Position numbers and translations under genes: made by a program. Shown here in pieces: positions 5,858-13,701 of a stretch of DNA of 32,316 bases. The stretch lies in the NCBI GenBank assembly GCA_964366335.1, contig CAYITQ010000006.1:1-32316 (forward strand), read 5' to 3'. How positions within the stretch are numbered: the stretch's first letter is position 1; each line of letters opens with the position of its first letter. Source of the DNA: JACRNA01 sp964366335. GTDB taxonomy: Bacteria; Patescibacteriota; Microgenomatia; CAZETR01; Amesbacteraceae. Under the pieces are notes generated by a model. The model did no database searches. It had not been told where the DNA came from and was given only the letters and a program-made list of their open reading frames with translations.

Positions 5858-8092
5858 ATGACTAATTTTGATCATAAAGAAATAGAAGCTAAATGGAGCA
5901 AGATTTGGGACGATACAAATCTCTACAAGACACCAGAGTTAACAGGTCAAAAAAAGATGTATATCTTGGATATGTTTCCATATCCGTCCGGTGCCGGTCT
6001 TCACGTAGGTCATATTGAAGGATATACCGGAACTGATGTTATGGCCCGCTATTACCGGATGAAAGGCTATGCGGTATTACACCCTATGGGTTGGGACGCT
6101 TTTGGATTACCTGCCGAAAATTATGCTATTAAAAACGGACTTCATCCAGCCATTTCAACTGCTGACAACATTCAAAACTTTATCAAATATCTCCGGGCTA
6201 CCGGTTTGTCTTACGATTGGGACCGGGAAATTGATTCATCCAAGCAGGATTATTACAAATGGACCCAATGGATCTTTATCCAGTTATTCAAGGCAGGATT
6301 GGCTTACAAAAAGAAAGCGCCGGCCAATTGGTGTCCGTCCTGTGAGACAGTTTTGGCCAATGAGCAGGTAATAGACGGGAAATGCGAGCGGTGTGAGACA
6401 GCCGTCCAGAGGAAAGATCTGGATCAATGGTTTTTTAAAATTACTGATTATGCTGATCGGTTGATTGATGGCCTAGACAAAATAGACTGGCCAAAATCAA
6501 CTATTGCCATGCAAAAGAATTGGATAGGAAAAGCCAAAGGCTGGAAAATCAAGTTTGACGACATTGAAGTCTTTACTACCCGTCCGGATACTTTACATGG
6601 AGCTACATTTATAGCCGTATCGGCGGAATATCCGGGACTTAAGGAGCAATCTGAACTGGCTGATTTTATCAAGAGCGTGGAAGTTCAGGGTTACAAAGCC
6701 GATAAAAACAAACGGGGGATGTTTACCGGAAAATCAGTGACTAACCCGGCTACCGGAAAACAAATCCCGGTTTGGGTATCAAACTATGTATCTGTCCAAT
6801 ATGGTACCGGCGCAATTATGGGTGTGCCTGCCCATGACGAGCGCGATATGGAATTTGCCAAAAAATATGGTTTAGAGATCATCCAGATGAATCCCGACGA
6901 GAAGATGAAAAAATACGCTTTAGAAGCTACGACATACCATTTACATGATTGGTTAGTTAGTAGACAACGCTATTGGGGGGCGCCAATTCCAATGACAAAT
7001 TGTCAAAAATGTGGCTGGCAGCCAATTCCCGAAGACCAATTGCCGGTGTTATTGCCCACTGATGTCGAATTTACACCCAAGGGGATGTCGCCTCTGGCCA
7101 AGTCCAAGTCATTTCAAGAAAATGTCAGCTGTAGCAAGTGCGGTAGTCCGGCTGTGCGGGAAGTAGATACCATGGATACATTTGTGGATTCGTCATGGTA
7201 TTTCCTGAGATTTTGCGATGCTCACAATTCTACAATGGCGTTTGATCAGAAAATAGTTCAACAGTGGGCACCGGTGGATTTGTATGTAGGTGGGGCGGAA
7301 CACACAGTACTTCATTTAATGTATTCTAGATTTTTTTATAAAGCATTTTGTGATTTGAGTATTTTAAAAAGTAATGGCATAGACGAACCATTTCTTAAAT
7401 TAAGACATCAGGGGACGGTCTTGGGCCCCGATAACCGCAAGATGAGCAAACGCTGGGGAAATGTAGTAGGACTGGATGAGGTGGTAAACAAATTCGGAGC
7501 TGATACTGTCCGGATGTATGAGTTGTTTATGGGTCCGTTTGAAGATATGAAGTCGTGGCAAACAAACGGTGTGGAGGGACTTTACCGATTTTTGGGCCGT
7601 TTATATCGTAAATTTGAGTCCTCACATACAGAAATTGGTAATGGAGACTCCATAAACCGGTTGGTTAATCAATTGGTAAGTAAAATTTCAGAAGATATTG
7701 AAAATATGTCGTTTAACACTGCGATTGCTGCCATGATGGAGACTTTTAATAGTATGTCCGATGCCGATGGAAATTGGAAATCTGCTTGGGAGAAGTTTAT
7801 TTTAGTATTGGCACCATTTGCGCCATTTCTCGCCGAGGAAATGTGGCACGAAATGGGTCATGCTGACTCAGTTCACTCACAGTCTTGGCCAATTTATGAC
7901 TTGACACTAGTTTCAGACAAAAAAGTCACCATTGTGGTTCAGATAGATGGTAAGGTCAGAGAGAGATTGGAGGATGGGCCTGATATTCAGCAGAGAGCGC
8001 TCGCGAGTGCCAAAGTCCAGTCTTATCTGAAAGGGGCTTCATATAGGGCCGTTTTTGTACCCGGTAAAGTCATAAATTTTGTTACTAAATGA
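5858..8092 (+). CDS. leuS: Leucyl-tRNA synthetase
   Basis: The protein has 744 aa, short for the family (usually about 800-870). It charges tRNA-Leu. Class I signatures: HVGH at 49-52 after YPSGAGL, and KMSKR at 528-532. Zinc-knuckle cysteines are present (CPSCETV...CERC and CQKCGW...CSKCG). Both editing-domain motifs, TTRPDTL and GTGAIMGVPAHDERD, are kept, so proofreading is probably intact. The missing length seems to come from the stretch between the editing domain and LVSRQRYWG, where only about 20 residues are left. TATAAT at 5845-5850 lies 7 nt before the ATG, suggesting its own leaderless promoter. The stop overlaps comEA by 4 nt. Confidence 0.95.
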   Translation: MTNFDHKEIEAKWSKIWDDTNLYKTPELTGQKKMYILDMFPYPSGAGLHVGHIEGYTGTDVMARYYRMKGYAVLHPMGWDAFGLPAENYAIKNGLHPAISTADNIQNFIKYLRATGLSYDWDREIDSSKQDYYKWTQWIFIQLFKAGLAYKKKAPANWCPSCETVLANEQVIDGKCERCETAVQRKDLDQWFFKITDYADRLIDGLDKIDWPKSTIAMQKNWIGKAKGWKIKFDDIEVFTTRPDTLHGATFIAVSAEYPGLKEQSELADFIKSVEVQGYKADKNKRGMFTGKSVTNPATGKQIPVWVSNYVSVQYGTGAIMGVPAHDERDMEFAKKYGLEIIQMNPDEKMKKYALEATTYHLHDWLVSRQRYWGAPIPMTNCQKCGWQPIPEDQLPVLLPTDVEFTPKGMSPLAKSKSFQENVSCSKCGSPAVREVDTMDTFVDSSWYFLRFCDAHNSTMAFDQKIVQQWAPVDLYVGGAEHTVLHLMYSRFFYKAFCDLSILKSNGIDEPFLKLRHQGTVLGPDNRKMSKRWGNVVGLDEVVNKFGADTVRMYELFMGPFEDMKSWQTNGVEGLYRFLGRLYRKFESSHTEIGNGDSINRLVNQLVSKISEDIENMSFNTAIAAMMETFNSMSDADGNWKSAWEKFILVLAPFAPFLAEEMWHEMGHADSVHSQSWPIYDLTLVSDKKVTIVVQIDGKVRERLEDGPDIQQRALASAKVQSYLKGASYRAVFVPGKVINFVTK

Positions 8093-8613
8093 AAAAAGAG
8101 GTCTATATCGCTGCTATTGGCATTTTACTTTTGGGATCAGGGGTTCTGTGGTACTTTTATGACCACTACAATCCGTCTCCTGTCCAGGTAATTTCTAAAG
8201 CAACTCCAACAAAAGAGATTATGGTGGATATTCAAGGGGAGATAGTATCGCCGGGAGTTTACAAAATGAATATTGGTGACCGCGTTTCCGATCTATTAGA
8301 CAAGGCCGGAGGTTTGACCGAAAGCGCCGATTCAAAGTGGGTCGAGATAAATCTAAATAGAGCAAAGAAGGTCAGTGATGGGGAGAAAGTATTTATCCCA
8401 AGAGCAGGAGAGCAGGGGAGTAGAAGAGCAGGAGGGATTAATATAAATGCAGCGACGCAAGCGGAACTTGAATCAATTGCGGGAATTGGTCCGGCTACCG
8501 CAACAAAAATTATCACTGGCCGGCCGTATCAGGAATTAACTGACCTGGTATCCAAAAAAATTATCAGCGCCAAATTGTATACTCAGATTAAAGATCAGCT
8601 GTCTCTATGGTGA
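8089..8613 (+). CDS. comEA: ComEA-type helix-hairpin-helix DNA-binding protein
   Basis: The protein has 174 aa. An N-terminal membrane anchor (residues 5-24, VYIAAIGILLLGSGVLWYF) precedes an SLBB-like domain (VDIQGEIVSPGVYKMNIGDR...LLDKAGGL) and a C-terminal helix-hairpin-helix pair (NINAATQAELESIAGIGPA, residues about 119-137). ComEA binds incoming double-stranded DNA outside the membrane and passes it to ComEC. The linker before the HhH domain (about 104-115) is a low-complexity repeat. Its ATG overlaps the leuS stop and its end overlaps comEC, so the two competence genes are coupled to leuS. Confidence 0.9.
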   Translation: MKKEVYIAAIGILLLGSGVLWYFYDHYNPSPVQVISKATPTKEIMVDIQGEIVSPGVYKMNIGDRVSDLLDKAGGLTESADSKWVEINLNRAKKVSDGEKVFIPRAGEQGSRRAGGININAATQAELESIAGIGPATATKIITGRPYQELTDLVSKKIISAKLYTQIKDQLSLW

Positions 8614-9737
8614 GATGGCTATTACTGGGTAGTCTAATAGCCATTTGTTTTATTAGATACTTATTTGTAATAAATAGTCAGGTAGAGGTCAAGACAGGTG
8701 ATATAATAAGGTTAACTGGTATCTCGTGGGATTACAAAATCAGAGTCGAGAATAGACGGTTTATTATCCTGGATAAGAGTATAGAAATTCCGGATGGAGA
8801 CAAGGTGACCTTGACTGGCAGAGTGACGGGACAAGTGATAGACAAATTTGGCAGAAATATATACCTGGAAGAAGCCCAAATTGAAAATAATTACACACCA
8901 ATATTTTATAAACTACGGGTCTATTTGCAGAATAGAATAATGAACTGGATACCGGGAGATCCGGGAGGTCTGGCATCTGGAATATTATTGGGAGGAAATC
9001 AATTATTGTCATACGATACCCGCCGGAATTTTACCCGCGATGGCTTGTCTCATATCATTGCGGCATCGGGTTACAATGTGGTGATGGTTAGTGGTTGGTT
9101 GGCTGTTTTGGGTAAAAGATTAAAGAGAAAAAAACTAATGATATCTTTTGGTCTATTAGGTACGATATTGTATATGTTACTAGCTGGATTATCGGCGTCA
9201 GTTATCCGTGCGGGAATCATGAGTATACTTTCGATTACCGCATTAATATATGGGCGGAAAAGCGATGCAATTTGGTCTCTCGTGATAACTGCAGTTGTCA
9301 TGATTTTAGTTAATCCTTGGTATATTTTGGATATTGGTTTCCAATTGTCAGTTATGGCAACGCTGGGTGTGTTACTTTCTTCCGGTTCCGTGCTAAAAAT
9401 AATATTTATGGTCCAACTCTTTACAATACCTTTGATATTGCATCACTTTGGCCAACTATCTGTTGTTGCTCCCTTAGCAAATATATTAGTCGGTTGGACA
9501 GTTCCTTTTATTATGCCCCTTACGGCATTGGGCTTGGTTATTCAACCGGTTTTATATCTAGCCTGGCCACTTTTGGCATATATGTTATATGTCGCTTCTT
9601 GGCTGTCAAAGTTTTCGTTTGCCAGTCTGTCAGTGGGTCAGATGAGCTGGGGATGGGTCGTCATCTGGTATCTGGTACTGGCAATAGTTTATAATCGTTA
9701 TTATGCTCAGAGACAAATTACGCCAGACTATCGCTAA
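8607..9737 (+). CDS. comEC: ComEC/Rec2-type DNA uptake channel, without nuclease domain
   Basis: The protein has 376 aa. It has an N-terminal helix and an OB-like DUF4131 region (about 1-110), then the competence domain with many membrane helices, including GDPGGLASGILLGG and the characteristic HIIAASGYNVVMVSGW. The C-terminal metallo-beta-lactamase domain found in many ComEC proteins (total about 700-800 aa) is absent, as in many CPR members. It should carry single-stranded DNA across the membrane. It overlaps comEA by 7 nt and argS by 35 nt. Confidence 0.9.
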   Translation: MVRWLLLGSLIAICFIRYLFVINSQVEVKTGDIIRLTGISWDYKIRVENRRFIILDKSIEIPDGDKVTLTGRVTGQVIDKFGRNIYLEEAQIENNYTPIFYKLRVYLQNRIMNWIPGDPGGLASGILLGGNQLLSYDTRRNFTRDGLSHIIAASGYNVVMVSGWLAVLGKRLKRKKLMISFGLLGTILYMLLAGLSASVIRAGIMSILSITALIYGRKSDAIWSLVITAVVMILVNPWYILDIGFQLSVMATLGVLLSSGSVLKIIFMVQLFTIPLILHHFGQLSVVAPLANILVGWTVPFIMPLTALGLVIQPVLYLAWPLLAYMLYVASWLSKFSFASLSVGQMSWGWVVIWYLVLAIVYNRYYAQRQITPDYR

Positions 9738-11325
9738 CGCCGCAGGAGTGGACATTAGTGAAGTTCAATTGGAACATCCCAATTTGGAAGCCTTTGGTGA
9801 CTATTCTACTAATATTGCTATAAAAAATAAGCTGGACGCGAAAGCTATTGCTTCCAGGATTCCGGGAGCAACTGTAGCTGGTCCGGGGTTTATAAATATT
9901 ACACTCACCTCCGATAACTTATTAAACTTAATGTCTACAGCTTGTGATTTGCGGGATGTTGGACATGGCCAGACCGTAATTGTCGAATACTCCAGTCCGA
10001 ATATCGCCAAACATTTTGGAATAGGACATCTAAGATCTACGATTATTGGTCAGGCTTTGTATAATTTGCACAAAGCAATAGGATATACGGTGGTAGGTGA
10101 TAATCATTTGGGGGATTGGGGAACACAATTTGGTAAATTATTATATATGATAGATAAATATAGTATAGATGATTATGATATAGATAAACTGGAAGAAATT
10201 TACATAGAATTTCACAAACTCGCGGAGAACGATAAAACGCTAGAAGATGAGGCCAGAAAGTGGTTCAAGAAGCTGGAAGACGGAGAGACTTGGACGCGGG
10301 AAATATGGCAGAAGTGTATTCAAATATCTATGCGGGAATTTGATAGAATTTATGATTTACTTGAAGTAAAAATTGATCACGCTTATGGAGAAAGTTTTTA
10401 TGAAGATAAAATGCAAGAAATAATTAAATTGGCCAAAGAAAAAGTGGCCATGCAGAGCGAAGGTGCATGGATTATAGAAACGGGTCATGAATCTCCATTA
10501 ATGTTGTTAAAAAGCGACGGAGGAACTACTTATGCCACCCGTGATTTGGCTACTGTCTTATATAGAATGAAAGAGTTTGACCCGGTCAAAATCATCTACG
10601 AAGTAGGAGCTGACCAAATTTTATACTTTGCTCAACTCTTTGTCGCAAGCCGAAAAATGAGACTAATTTCTGACAAAGTGGAACTAGTGCATATCTGGCA
10701 TGGTCTATATCTGGCCCCGAATGGACGTAAATTTAGCACTCGTGGTGGTAATACTGTCAAGCTGGACGAAATTCTAAAAGAAGCTATAGATAGGGCAAAG
10801 TCGCTTGGATGTGCTGATGAAGCTACTGCCAAGTCTGTTGGAATCGGAGCGGTCAAATATTTTGACCTTCTTCATGGTATTCAGAGCAATATTGTATTTG
10901 ATTGGGACAAGATCCTAGCTCTTCAGGGGAATTCGGGACCATATTTGCAATATACTTATGCCAGAACGCAAAGCGTTCTTATCAAATCCGAAATCCGAAA
11001 TCCGAAATCCGAAACAAGTTTCGAAATTCGAAATTCGAAATTCGAGTTTAATAGCGAGGAACTAGCTATATTGAGACACATCTATAAGTTCCCCGAAGTA
11101 GTGGAGGAGGCGGCTGGCAGATACAGCCCCAATCTGCTATGCAACTTCATATACGAATTAGCCCAAAGATACAACACTTTTTACAATATGCACTCTATCT
11201 TAGGCGCAGAGGCTCAAAGTGGCAAAGGTTCAAAGGAGTTTAGACTTCAATTAACTGCGTCAGTAGGGGAAGTACTCAAAAAAGGCTTGAATTTATTGGG
11301 CATATCAGCCCCGGAGAAAATGTAA
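9703..11325 (+). CDS. argS: Arginyl-tRNA synthetase with an in-frame repeat insertion
   Basis: The protein has 540 aa. It charges tRNA-Arg. The N-terminal recognition domain (about 1-85) is followed by the HIGH-type motif HFGIGHL (104-110), DNHLGDWGTQFG, and the KMSK-type loop KFSTRGGN (about residue 343). The anticodon-binding C-terminal domain (ALRH-like) begins near YTYARTQS. Residues about 428-449 (SEIRNPKSETSFEIRN, then SKFEF) are encoded by the palindromic 7-bp repeat at 10984-11049 and interrupt the joint between catalytic and anticodon domains without breaking the frame. The start at 9703 lies inside comEC; it gives a normal N-terminus (MLRDKLRQTIANAAG). Confidence 0.95.
   Translation: MLRDKLRQTIANAAGVDISEVQLEHPNLEAFGDYSTNIAIKNKLDAKAIASRIPGATVAGPGFINITLTSDNLLNLMSTACDLRDVGHGQTVIVEYSSPNIAKHFGIGHLRSTIIGQALYNLHKAIGYTVVGDNHLGDWGTQFGKLLYMIDKYSIDDYDIDKLEEIYIEFHKLAENDKTLEDEARKWFKKLEDGETWTREIWQKCIQISMREFDRIYDLLEVKIDHAYGESFYEDKMQEIIKLAKEKVAMQSEGAWIIETGHESPLMLLKSDGGTTYATRDLATVLYRMKEFDPVKIIYEVGADQILYFAQLFVASRKMRLISDKVELVHIWHGLYLAPNGRKFSTRGGNTVKLDEILKEAIDRAKSLGCADEATAKSVGIGAVKYFDLLHGIQSNIVFDWDKILALQGNSGPYLQYTYARTQSVLIKSEIRNPKSETSFEIRNSKFEFNSEELAILRHIYKFPEVVEEAAGRYSPNLLCNFIYELAQRYNTFYNMHSILGAEAQSGKGSKEFRLQLTASVGEVLKKGLNLLGISAPEKM
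10984..11049. repeat. Palindromic 7-bp-unit repeat inserted in argS
   Basis: The left arm is four copies of a CGAAATC-type heptamer and ends in gaaac; the right arm is the near inverse (gtttcgaaattcg and further units). Together they form a 66-bp near-perfect hairpin with an almost absent loop. It belongs to the same family as the arms at 247-374, 30214-30263 and 30655-30698. The length is a multiple of three, so argS stays open. Confidence 0.8.
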
Positions 11326-11326
11326 T

Positions 11327-12421
11327 ATGAGAATAGGCATTGATGCCAGCCGGGCTTTTGATAACCAAAAAACTGGCACTGAAACCTATTCATATGAGCT
11401 AATTACACGATTATTGAAATTACCTGAGGCCAAAAACCACACTTGGATTCTCTACACTCATAACTCTCCCCCCACTGACGCGTACCCCTCTCTTAATTTA
11501 AGAGAGGGGCGAGGGGTGAGTTATAAAGAAATCAATCTCCCGTATTTGTGGACACAAGTAGGTCTTGCTTACCGGACTTGGGTAGATAAATTGGATGTTT
11601 TATGGGTACCCGCCCACACATTACCTATTCTTGCAAGGCCAGGCCTTGCAAAGGTTGTCACTATTCATGGAATTGAGTACGAATGGCTCCCAGCTTATGA
11701 AAATTGGTTGCAACGGTGGTACCTTCCTCTCAGTACAAAGTATGCAGTGATGAGCGCAAATAAAATCATAGCCGTCAGTGAGTTTACTAAACAACAGTTA
11801 ATAAATAGACTCAATGCGGATGCAGATAAGATTAGTGTGATACACGAGGGAATTAACTACCAGACCCCAAGGTTTACCAAAAGATACAATAATATACTGG
11901 ATAGATATGGATTATTTGTGGGAACAATTCAACCAAGAAAGAATTTAGTCAGATTAATCAAAGCCTACTTAGCCCTTAGCCCCCAGCCCTTAGCACTGAA
12001 ACTAGTTATTTGCGGAAAGCTAGGTTGGAATTATCAAGAAGTGTTAGATGAAGCTAAGAAAAATAAAAATATAATCATCACGGGTTTTGTTTCGGATGAA
12101 GATAGAAATGTTTTGTTAAAGAATGCTTTGTTTTATGTCCAACCCAGTATTACCGAGGGTTTTGGTCTGCCGGTTCTGGAAGCCATGGCTGCGGGGATCC
12201 CGGTAATTTCTTCAAACGGGGGAGCACTTCCGGAAGTAGTAGGGGACGCAGGTCTCCTCTTTGATCCATTCGTCCAATCAGACATATTGGCCAAATTAGA
12301 CCAAATAATAAATAATCCTAAGTTACGTAAGTTACTTATTTCTAAAGGCCACTTAAGGACTAAGGATTTTAGTTGGGATTTGGCTGCCAAAAGAACCTAT
12401 AAGATACTGACTAAAATTTGA
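11327..12421 (+). CDS. GT4-family (GT-B fold) glycosyltransferase
   Basis: The protein has 364 aa. The N-terminal start MRIGIDASRAF and the C-terminal donor-binding motif EGFGLPVLEAMAAGIPVI (about 277-294) are typical of retaining GT4 enzymes that move a sugar from a nucleotide-sugar to a lipid or polysaccharide acceptor. VGTIQPRKNLVRLI marks the start of the C-terminal Rossmann domain. It begins 1 nt after the argS stop. Residues about 46-65 are encoded by an inserted palindrome (11462-11522), and its stop codon lies in a heptamer repeat (12415-12446). Acceptor unknown; the nearby TagA-like gene suggests envelope polysaccharide. Confidence 0.9.
   Translation: MRIGIDASRAFDNQKTGTETYSYELITRLLKLPEAKNHTWILYTHNSPPTDAYPSLNLREGRGVSYKEINLPYLWTQVGLAYRTWVDKLDVLWVPAHTLPILARPGLAKVVTIHGIEYEWLPAYENWLQRWYLPLSTKYAVMSANKIIAVSEFTKQQLINRLNADADKISVIHEGINYQTPRFTKRYNNILDRYGLFVGTIQPRKNLVRLIKAYLALSPQPLALKLVICGKLGWNYQEVLDEAKKNKNIIITGFVSDEDRNVLLKNALFYVQPSITEGFGLPVLEAMAAGIPVISSNGGALPEVVGDAGLLFDPFVQSDILAKLDQIINNPKLRKLLISKGHLRTKDFSWDLAAKRTYKILTKI
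11462..11522. repeat. Palindromic insertion inside the glycosyltransferase gene
   Basis: A 25-bp core (11485-11509) is a 12-bp stem, CCCCTCTCTTAA with TTAAGAGAGGGG, around one base. An outer stem AACTC-T-CCCC (11462-11471) pairs with GGGG-T-GAGTT (11513-11522). The reading frame passes through it. Its sequence is unrelated to the AT-rich heptamer repeats, so it is a second palindrome family. Confidence 0.7.
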
Positions 12422-12446
12422 AATTTGAAATTTGAAATTTGAAATT
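12415..12446. repeat. Tandem GAAATTT heptamers at a gene end
   Basis: Four to five tandem copies of a GAAATTT-type heptamer begin in the last codons of the glycosyltransferase and supply its TGA stop (12419-12421). It looks like a single arm of the repeat family found elsewhere in the window. The following 140 bases hold only degenerate agatatt repeats and no gene. Confidence 0.65.
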
Positions 12447-12589
12447 ATCTGTGGATACTGAGTGTAAATAGTTGGGGAAAAGATGTGTACAAAAGATTAG
12501 ATATTAGATATTAGGCATTAGAGATTGAAAGACTTGTAGGAAAAAACATAAAATGACTAAATGTTTAAACAATAAAAACCGGTTGAGTG

Positions 12590-12595
12590 TATAAT
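12590..12595 (+). promoter_or_regulatory. -10 box of the WecG/TagA gene
   Basis: TATAAT, 7 nt before the ATG at 12603. No good -35 at normal spacing. It marks a new, probably leaderless transcript after the leuS-to-glycosyltransferase cluster. Confidence 0.55.
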
Positions 12596-12602
12596 ACAGA
12601 CA

Positions 12603-13346
12603 ATGAACCATATTAAAGCAAATATTCTTGGGGTGGAAGTGAGTAGCACTACCAGCACTGAAGTGCTATCAATAATCAATGACCAATGTCAAATGTCCAA
12701 TCAAAGAAAACCATACTTAATTGTTACTGCATACTCAGAATTCTTTTTGGAAGCTAAAACAAATCCAAAATTTAAGCTCGCTTTAGAAAAAGCTGACCTG
12801 ATTGTTCCTGATGGGGTCAGTGTAATCGCTGCGTTGGATTATGTTCAAAAACCCAGCTTTTTGTATGGATTGTATGTTGGCTGGAAAATAATTTCAGGTC
12901 AATATTATGGAAAAACCGTTGTTGGTGTAGATCTGGTGCGGAAACTACTAGAAGACAAGACCAAAAAGGTATTTTTATTGGGTGGGTGGAACGGAGTAGC
13001 CGAAACGGTCTCTAAAAAATATCACGGGGCTTTTTCGGAAGATCAATCAAATATTAAGGCAATAAATAAATATAAGCCAGAGATACTTTTAGTGGCATTG
13101 GGTAGATTTAAACAAGAGATTTGGATAGCTGAAAATCTAAAAAAACTCAATTGCAAAGTGGTCATGGGTGTGGGTTCATCATTTGACGAAATTGCAGGTG
13201 AAGGAGTCTGGAAGTATCCGAGCCCCAATTGGGTTAATAAAATGGGTCTGAAGTGGCTGTGGAGAGCGTTACACAATCCCAGACACTGGCCCCGCGCCCT
13301 CCGGGCTTCAATTTTATTTCCTTGGAAGGTTTGGAGACATGGGTGA
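12603..13346 (+). CDS. WecG/TagA/CpsF-family (GT26) glycosyltransferase
   Basis: The protein has 247 aa, normal for the family. The motifs ADLIVPDGVSVI and VALGRFKQEIWI (usually VALGSPKQE.W) identify GT26, and the N-terminal ILGVEVSSTTS is typical. These enzymes add N-acetylmannosamine or a similar sugar to undecaprenyl-linked precursors of wall teichoic acid or other envelope glycans. Membrane association is expected through the C-terminal basic/aromatic tail (WLWRALHNPRHWPRAL). Its end overlaps the next gene by 8 nt, linking sugar transfer with a lipid-head enzyme. Confidence 0.9.
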   Translation: MNHIKANILGVEVSSTTSTEVLSIINDQCQMSNQRKPYLIVTAYSEFFLEAKTNPKFKLALEKADLIVPDGVSVIAALDYVQKPSFLYGLYVGWKIISGQYYGKTVVGVDLVRKLLEDKTKKVFLLGGWNGVAETVSKKYHGAFSEDQSNIKAINKYKPEILLVALGRFKQEIWIAENLKKLNCKVVMGVGSSFDEIAGEGVWKYPSPNWVNKMGLKWLWRALHNPRHWPRALRASILFPWKVWRHG

Positions 13347-13701
13347 ACGAAAATTAGAATATTGGATAGTTAACGGTATCACAGTTTCTCGATCATTGTT
13401 GTCGTTGGCAGCAGTATCTATGATTGCCACTCGCGAAAGTAACTTAATGGCCGCAGGCCTCTTTACTATAATTGCAGCCGTATCGTTGGATTTGATTGAC
13501 GGAAAATTGGCCCGTCATTGGGGAGTCCAAAGTCAGGAAGGGGGGTATAGAGATGCTCTAGCAGATGTGACAATGGTAACAGCAGGATTGCTGGGTGTGG
13601 GTATCGCGATGGAACAATTTCCAGCTCTGTGTTGGCTTACGATATCGGGATTATTGATTCCATGGTTTACTTTTGTACGCTGGCAACAAGTTAGAAATTA
13701 A
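13339..13701 (+). CDS. Small CDP-alcohol phosphatidyltransferase-like membrane protein
   Basis: The protein has 120 aa, shorter than usual (about 180-200). The family signature DGxxAR-x8-G-x3-D-x3-D is complete: DGKLAR, eight residues, G, three residues, D, three residues, D (residues about 55-78). It should transfer a phospho-alcohol or phosphatidyl group from a CDP donor, for example in phosphatidylglycerol-phosphate synthesis. Hydrophobic helices flank the motif, but the C-terminal helices of full-length enzymes are missing. It overlaps the preceding gene by 8 nt and overlaps the convergent tyrS stop by 11 nt. Confidence 0.75.
   Translation: MGERKLEYWIVNGITVSRSLLSLAAVSMIATRESNLMAAGLFTIIAAVSLDLIDGKLARHWGVQSQEGGYRDALADVTMVTAGLLGVGIAMEQFPALCWLTISGLLIPWFTFVRWQQVRN

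Noticed and set aside
10981..12446. CRISPR array
   Set aside because: The tandem heptamers have no spacers of constant length and no cas genes are near; they are palindromic arms.
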